Assembly: GCA_018816205.1 (NCBI GenBank)
Contig: JAHIWJ010000204.1
Location: 1 to 5,545 of the forward strand
Direction: 5' to 3'
Source: Nanobdellota archaeon
Lineage (GTDB): Archaea; Nanobdellota; Nanobdellia; Pacearchaeales; GW2011-AR1
DNA length: 5,545 nt
Shown: one piece after another, positions 5,004 to 5,545 of the stretch
Position numbering within the stretch: position 1 is the stretch's first letter
How the letters are laid out: every line of letters begins with the position of its first letter
Notes under the pieces: model-generated
Database searches by the model: none
What the model was told of the DNA's origin: nothing
Seen by the model: the letters and a program-made list of their open reading frames with translations, nothing else
Position numbers and translations under genes: made by a program

Positions 5004-5023
5004 TTATGAATATATATTCATAA
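5004..5023. promoter_or_regulatory. 20-bp perfect palindrome, candidate operator over the DUF5320 TATA box
   Basis: TTATGAATAT is followed directly by ATATTCATAA, a perfect 10+10 palindrome with no mismatch. It contains the DUF5320 TATA element, so a dimeric regulator bound here would compete with TBP. Its core at 5007-5020, TGAAT-ATAT-ATTCA, matches the repeat at 4648-4661. The divergent plus-strand TATA is about 40 nt away and could be affected too. Confidence 0.6.
5011..5018 (-). promoter_or_regulatory. TATA box for the DUF5320 gene
   Basis: The A/T run TATATATT (plus strand) inside the palindrome is centred about 26 nt from position 4988. This predicts a leader of about 20 nt ahead of the ATG at 4968, which leaves room for the AAGGAG site. 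Alternating T/A sequence makes the exact register uncertain. Confidence 0.55.
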
Positions 5024-5060
5024 TAGTATTTATAGTTTTTGGTTTTACGAAAGCGGAAGG

Positions 5061-5067
5061 TTTAAAA
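5061..5067 (+). promoter_or_regulatory. TATA box for the 64-aa gene
   Basis: TTTAAAA is preceded by the purine-rich CGAAAGCGGAAGG (possible BRE). Transcription would start near 5088-5092, giving a leader of about 25 nt that holds the GGGAGG site before the ATG at 5116. Confidence 0.65.
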
Positions 5068-5105
5068 GGGGTGCAGGATAGGAAGTTGGTTCTATTTCTA
5101 GGGCC

Positions 5106-5111
5106 GGGAGG
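5106..5111 (+). promoter_or_regulatory. Shine-Dalgarno site deciding the start of the 64-aa gene
   Basis: GGGAGG lies 4 nt before the ATG at 5116. Together with the TATA box at 5061 it favours this ATG over the in-frame GTG at 5071, which would lie upstream of the predicted transcription start. Confidence 0.7.
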
Positions 5112-5115
5112 AAAA

Positions 5116-5310
5116 ATGACGACAAACACACTGACACAACTTGTTATACAAGAGTGTTTCGGAGAAAAACCAAAAAGCAGACTTAGAGAAATCTCTCAGG
5201 CAGTTGGCAGGGCGATTTACGAAGAATGGATAAATCCTTTGGAAGAAAAAAAGCTTCAGAGAATCAGGCTTGCTGTTTACACTGCGGCGGCATATCTAGC
5301 CTTGTGTTAA
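5116..5310 (+). CDS. Hypothetical protein, 64 aa, family not recognised
   Basis: I do not recognise this protein. From the ATG at 5116 it encodes 64 residues that look mainly helical: a polar/amphipathic first half (LTQLVIQECFGEKPKSRLREISQAVG), the acidic/aromatic patch IYEEWINPLEEKK, and a helix rich in small and hydrophobic residues at the C-terminus (IRLAVYTAAAYLALC). The two cysteines are Cys14 and the last residue, Cys64. No CXXC, signal peptide or catalytic motif is visible, and the final helix is too short and polar at its start to be a sure membrane segment. A well-placed TATA box and a strong Shine-Dalgarno make it a likely real gene. It is divergent from DUF5320 and 36 nt upstream of the pterin dehydratase gene, which has its own promoter. 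Confidence 0.68.
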   Translation: MTTNTLTQLVIQECFGEKPKSRLREISQAVGRAIYEEWINPLEEKKLQRIRLAVYTAAAYLALC

Positions 5311-5317
5311 CATAATG

Positions 5318-5325
5318 TTTATTAA
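5318..5325 (+). promoter_or_regulatory. TATA box for the pterin dehydratase gene
   Basis: TTTATTAA is centred about 25-26 nt upstream of the ATG at 5347, which predicts a leaderless transcript. No Shine-Dalgarno precedes that ATG. Confidence 0.55.
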
Positions 5326-5346
5326 TTTGGTTCTTCAGTATATTTT

Positions 5347-5545
5347 ATGTTGACCTTGCAAGAAATTAACGAAGCAATGGAAGATTTGGAAAACTGGGCC
5401 TTAGAAATGAATGCCTTGAGTAAGGTCTTTTCTTTTGGCCATTTTCGGGAATCTTTGGAATTTGTAAATAAGGTTGGGGAAGCTGCTGAAAAGTTGAGCC
5501 ATTATCCGGAAGTTCTTATTGATTTTGATAGCGTGCGACTGCTGA
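5347..5545 (+). CDS. Pterin-4a-carbinolamine dehydratase (PCD/DCoH-like), 5' part only
   Basis: The first 66 codons are present and the gene runs off the right edge. The translation begins MLTLQEINEAMEDLENWALE, continues through LSKVFSFGHFRESLEFVNKVGEAAEKLSHYPEVLIDF and stops at DSVRLL. This matches the PCD pattern: a W in the first strand, F-F-x-x-F-x-x-x-L-x-F-V, then the active-site helix end E-K-L-x-H-x-P followed by a hydrophobic strand. The enzyme dehydrates 4a-hydroxytetrahydropterin; many microbial PCD-like proteins lack an aromatic amino acid hydroxylase partner and their role is uncertain, with molybdopterin metabolism proposed for some. The usual HHP is HYP here (His52-Tyr53-Pro54). 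The later conserved TH and D residues would lie beyond the window. The start is supported by the TATA box about 25 nt upstream. Confidence 0.85.
   Translation, partial: MLTLQEINEAMEDLENWALEMNALSKVFSFGHFRESLEFVNKVGEAAEKLSHYPEVLIDFDSVRLL

Noticed and set aside
4793..5023. Plus-strand 76-aa frame over the DUF5320 start region
   Set aside because: It is the complement of the recognisable DUF5320 Gly/Pro/Arg-rich start and runs through the palindrome without its own promoter.
5071..5115. GTG-started 15-residue N-terminal extension of the 64-aa protein
   Set aside because: The GTG is only 4 nt past the TATA box, upstream of the predicted transcription start; the ATG at 5116 has a Shine-Dalgarno site.

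Overview
The window looks archaeal. Most genes have an A/T-rich TATA element (consensus near TTTAAATA) centred about 25-26 nt upstream of the start codon, which implies leaderless transcripts. Several also belong to families common in archaea: stomatin/SPFH, UPF0251 (DUF134), DUF5320 and a CcdA-like protein beside a VKOR-type thioredoxin. The small compact genes and AT-rich gaps would suit a DPANN-type or other small-genome archaeon, but that placement is inference.

Layout. Bases 1-121 are non-coding, with one likely leftward promoter. Bases 122-1486 (minus) hold a two-gene unit: a three-segment membrane protein followed by a membrane-anchored alpha/beta hydrolase. A short two-promoter gap (1487-1571) separates it from a stomatin-like SPFH gene on plus, which converges on an AhpC-type peroxiredoxin gene (minus) with only 3 nt between stops. 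Bases 2880-4645 (minus) form a tightly packed four-gene operon: isoprenylcysteine-methyltransferase-like membrane enzyme, UPF0251 DNA-binding protein, membrane-anchored CPHC thioredoxin, CcdA-like electron carrier. The junctions are TAATG, ATGA and a 1-nt gap. Just upstream on the same strand is a DUF5320 gene. Beyond a divergent intergenic region come an unrecognised 64-aa gene and the first 66 codons of a pterin-4a-carbinolamine dehydratase, both on plus.

How the genes may work together. The 2322-4968 block reads as a thiol-redox region. CcdA could carry electrons across the membrane to the anchored thioredoxin, peroxiredoxin would handle peroxide in the cytoplasm, and UPF0251 is the only evident transcription factor. 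The most interesting signal is regulatory. A 20-bp perfect palindrome sits on the DUF5320 TATA box, and its core TGAAT-N4-ATTCA recurs between the TATA box and start of the four-gene operon. This suggests that one regulator, possibly the UPF0251 protein encoded in the operon, controls both units. No tRNA, rRNA, CRISPR array or insertion sequence was seen.
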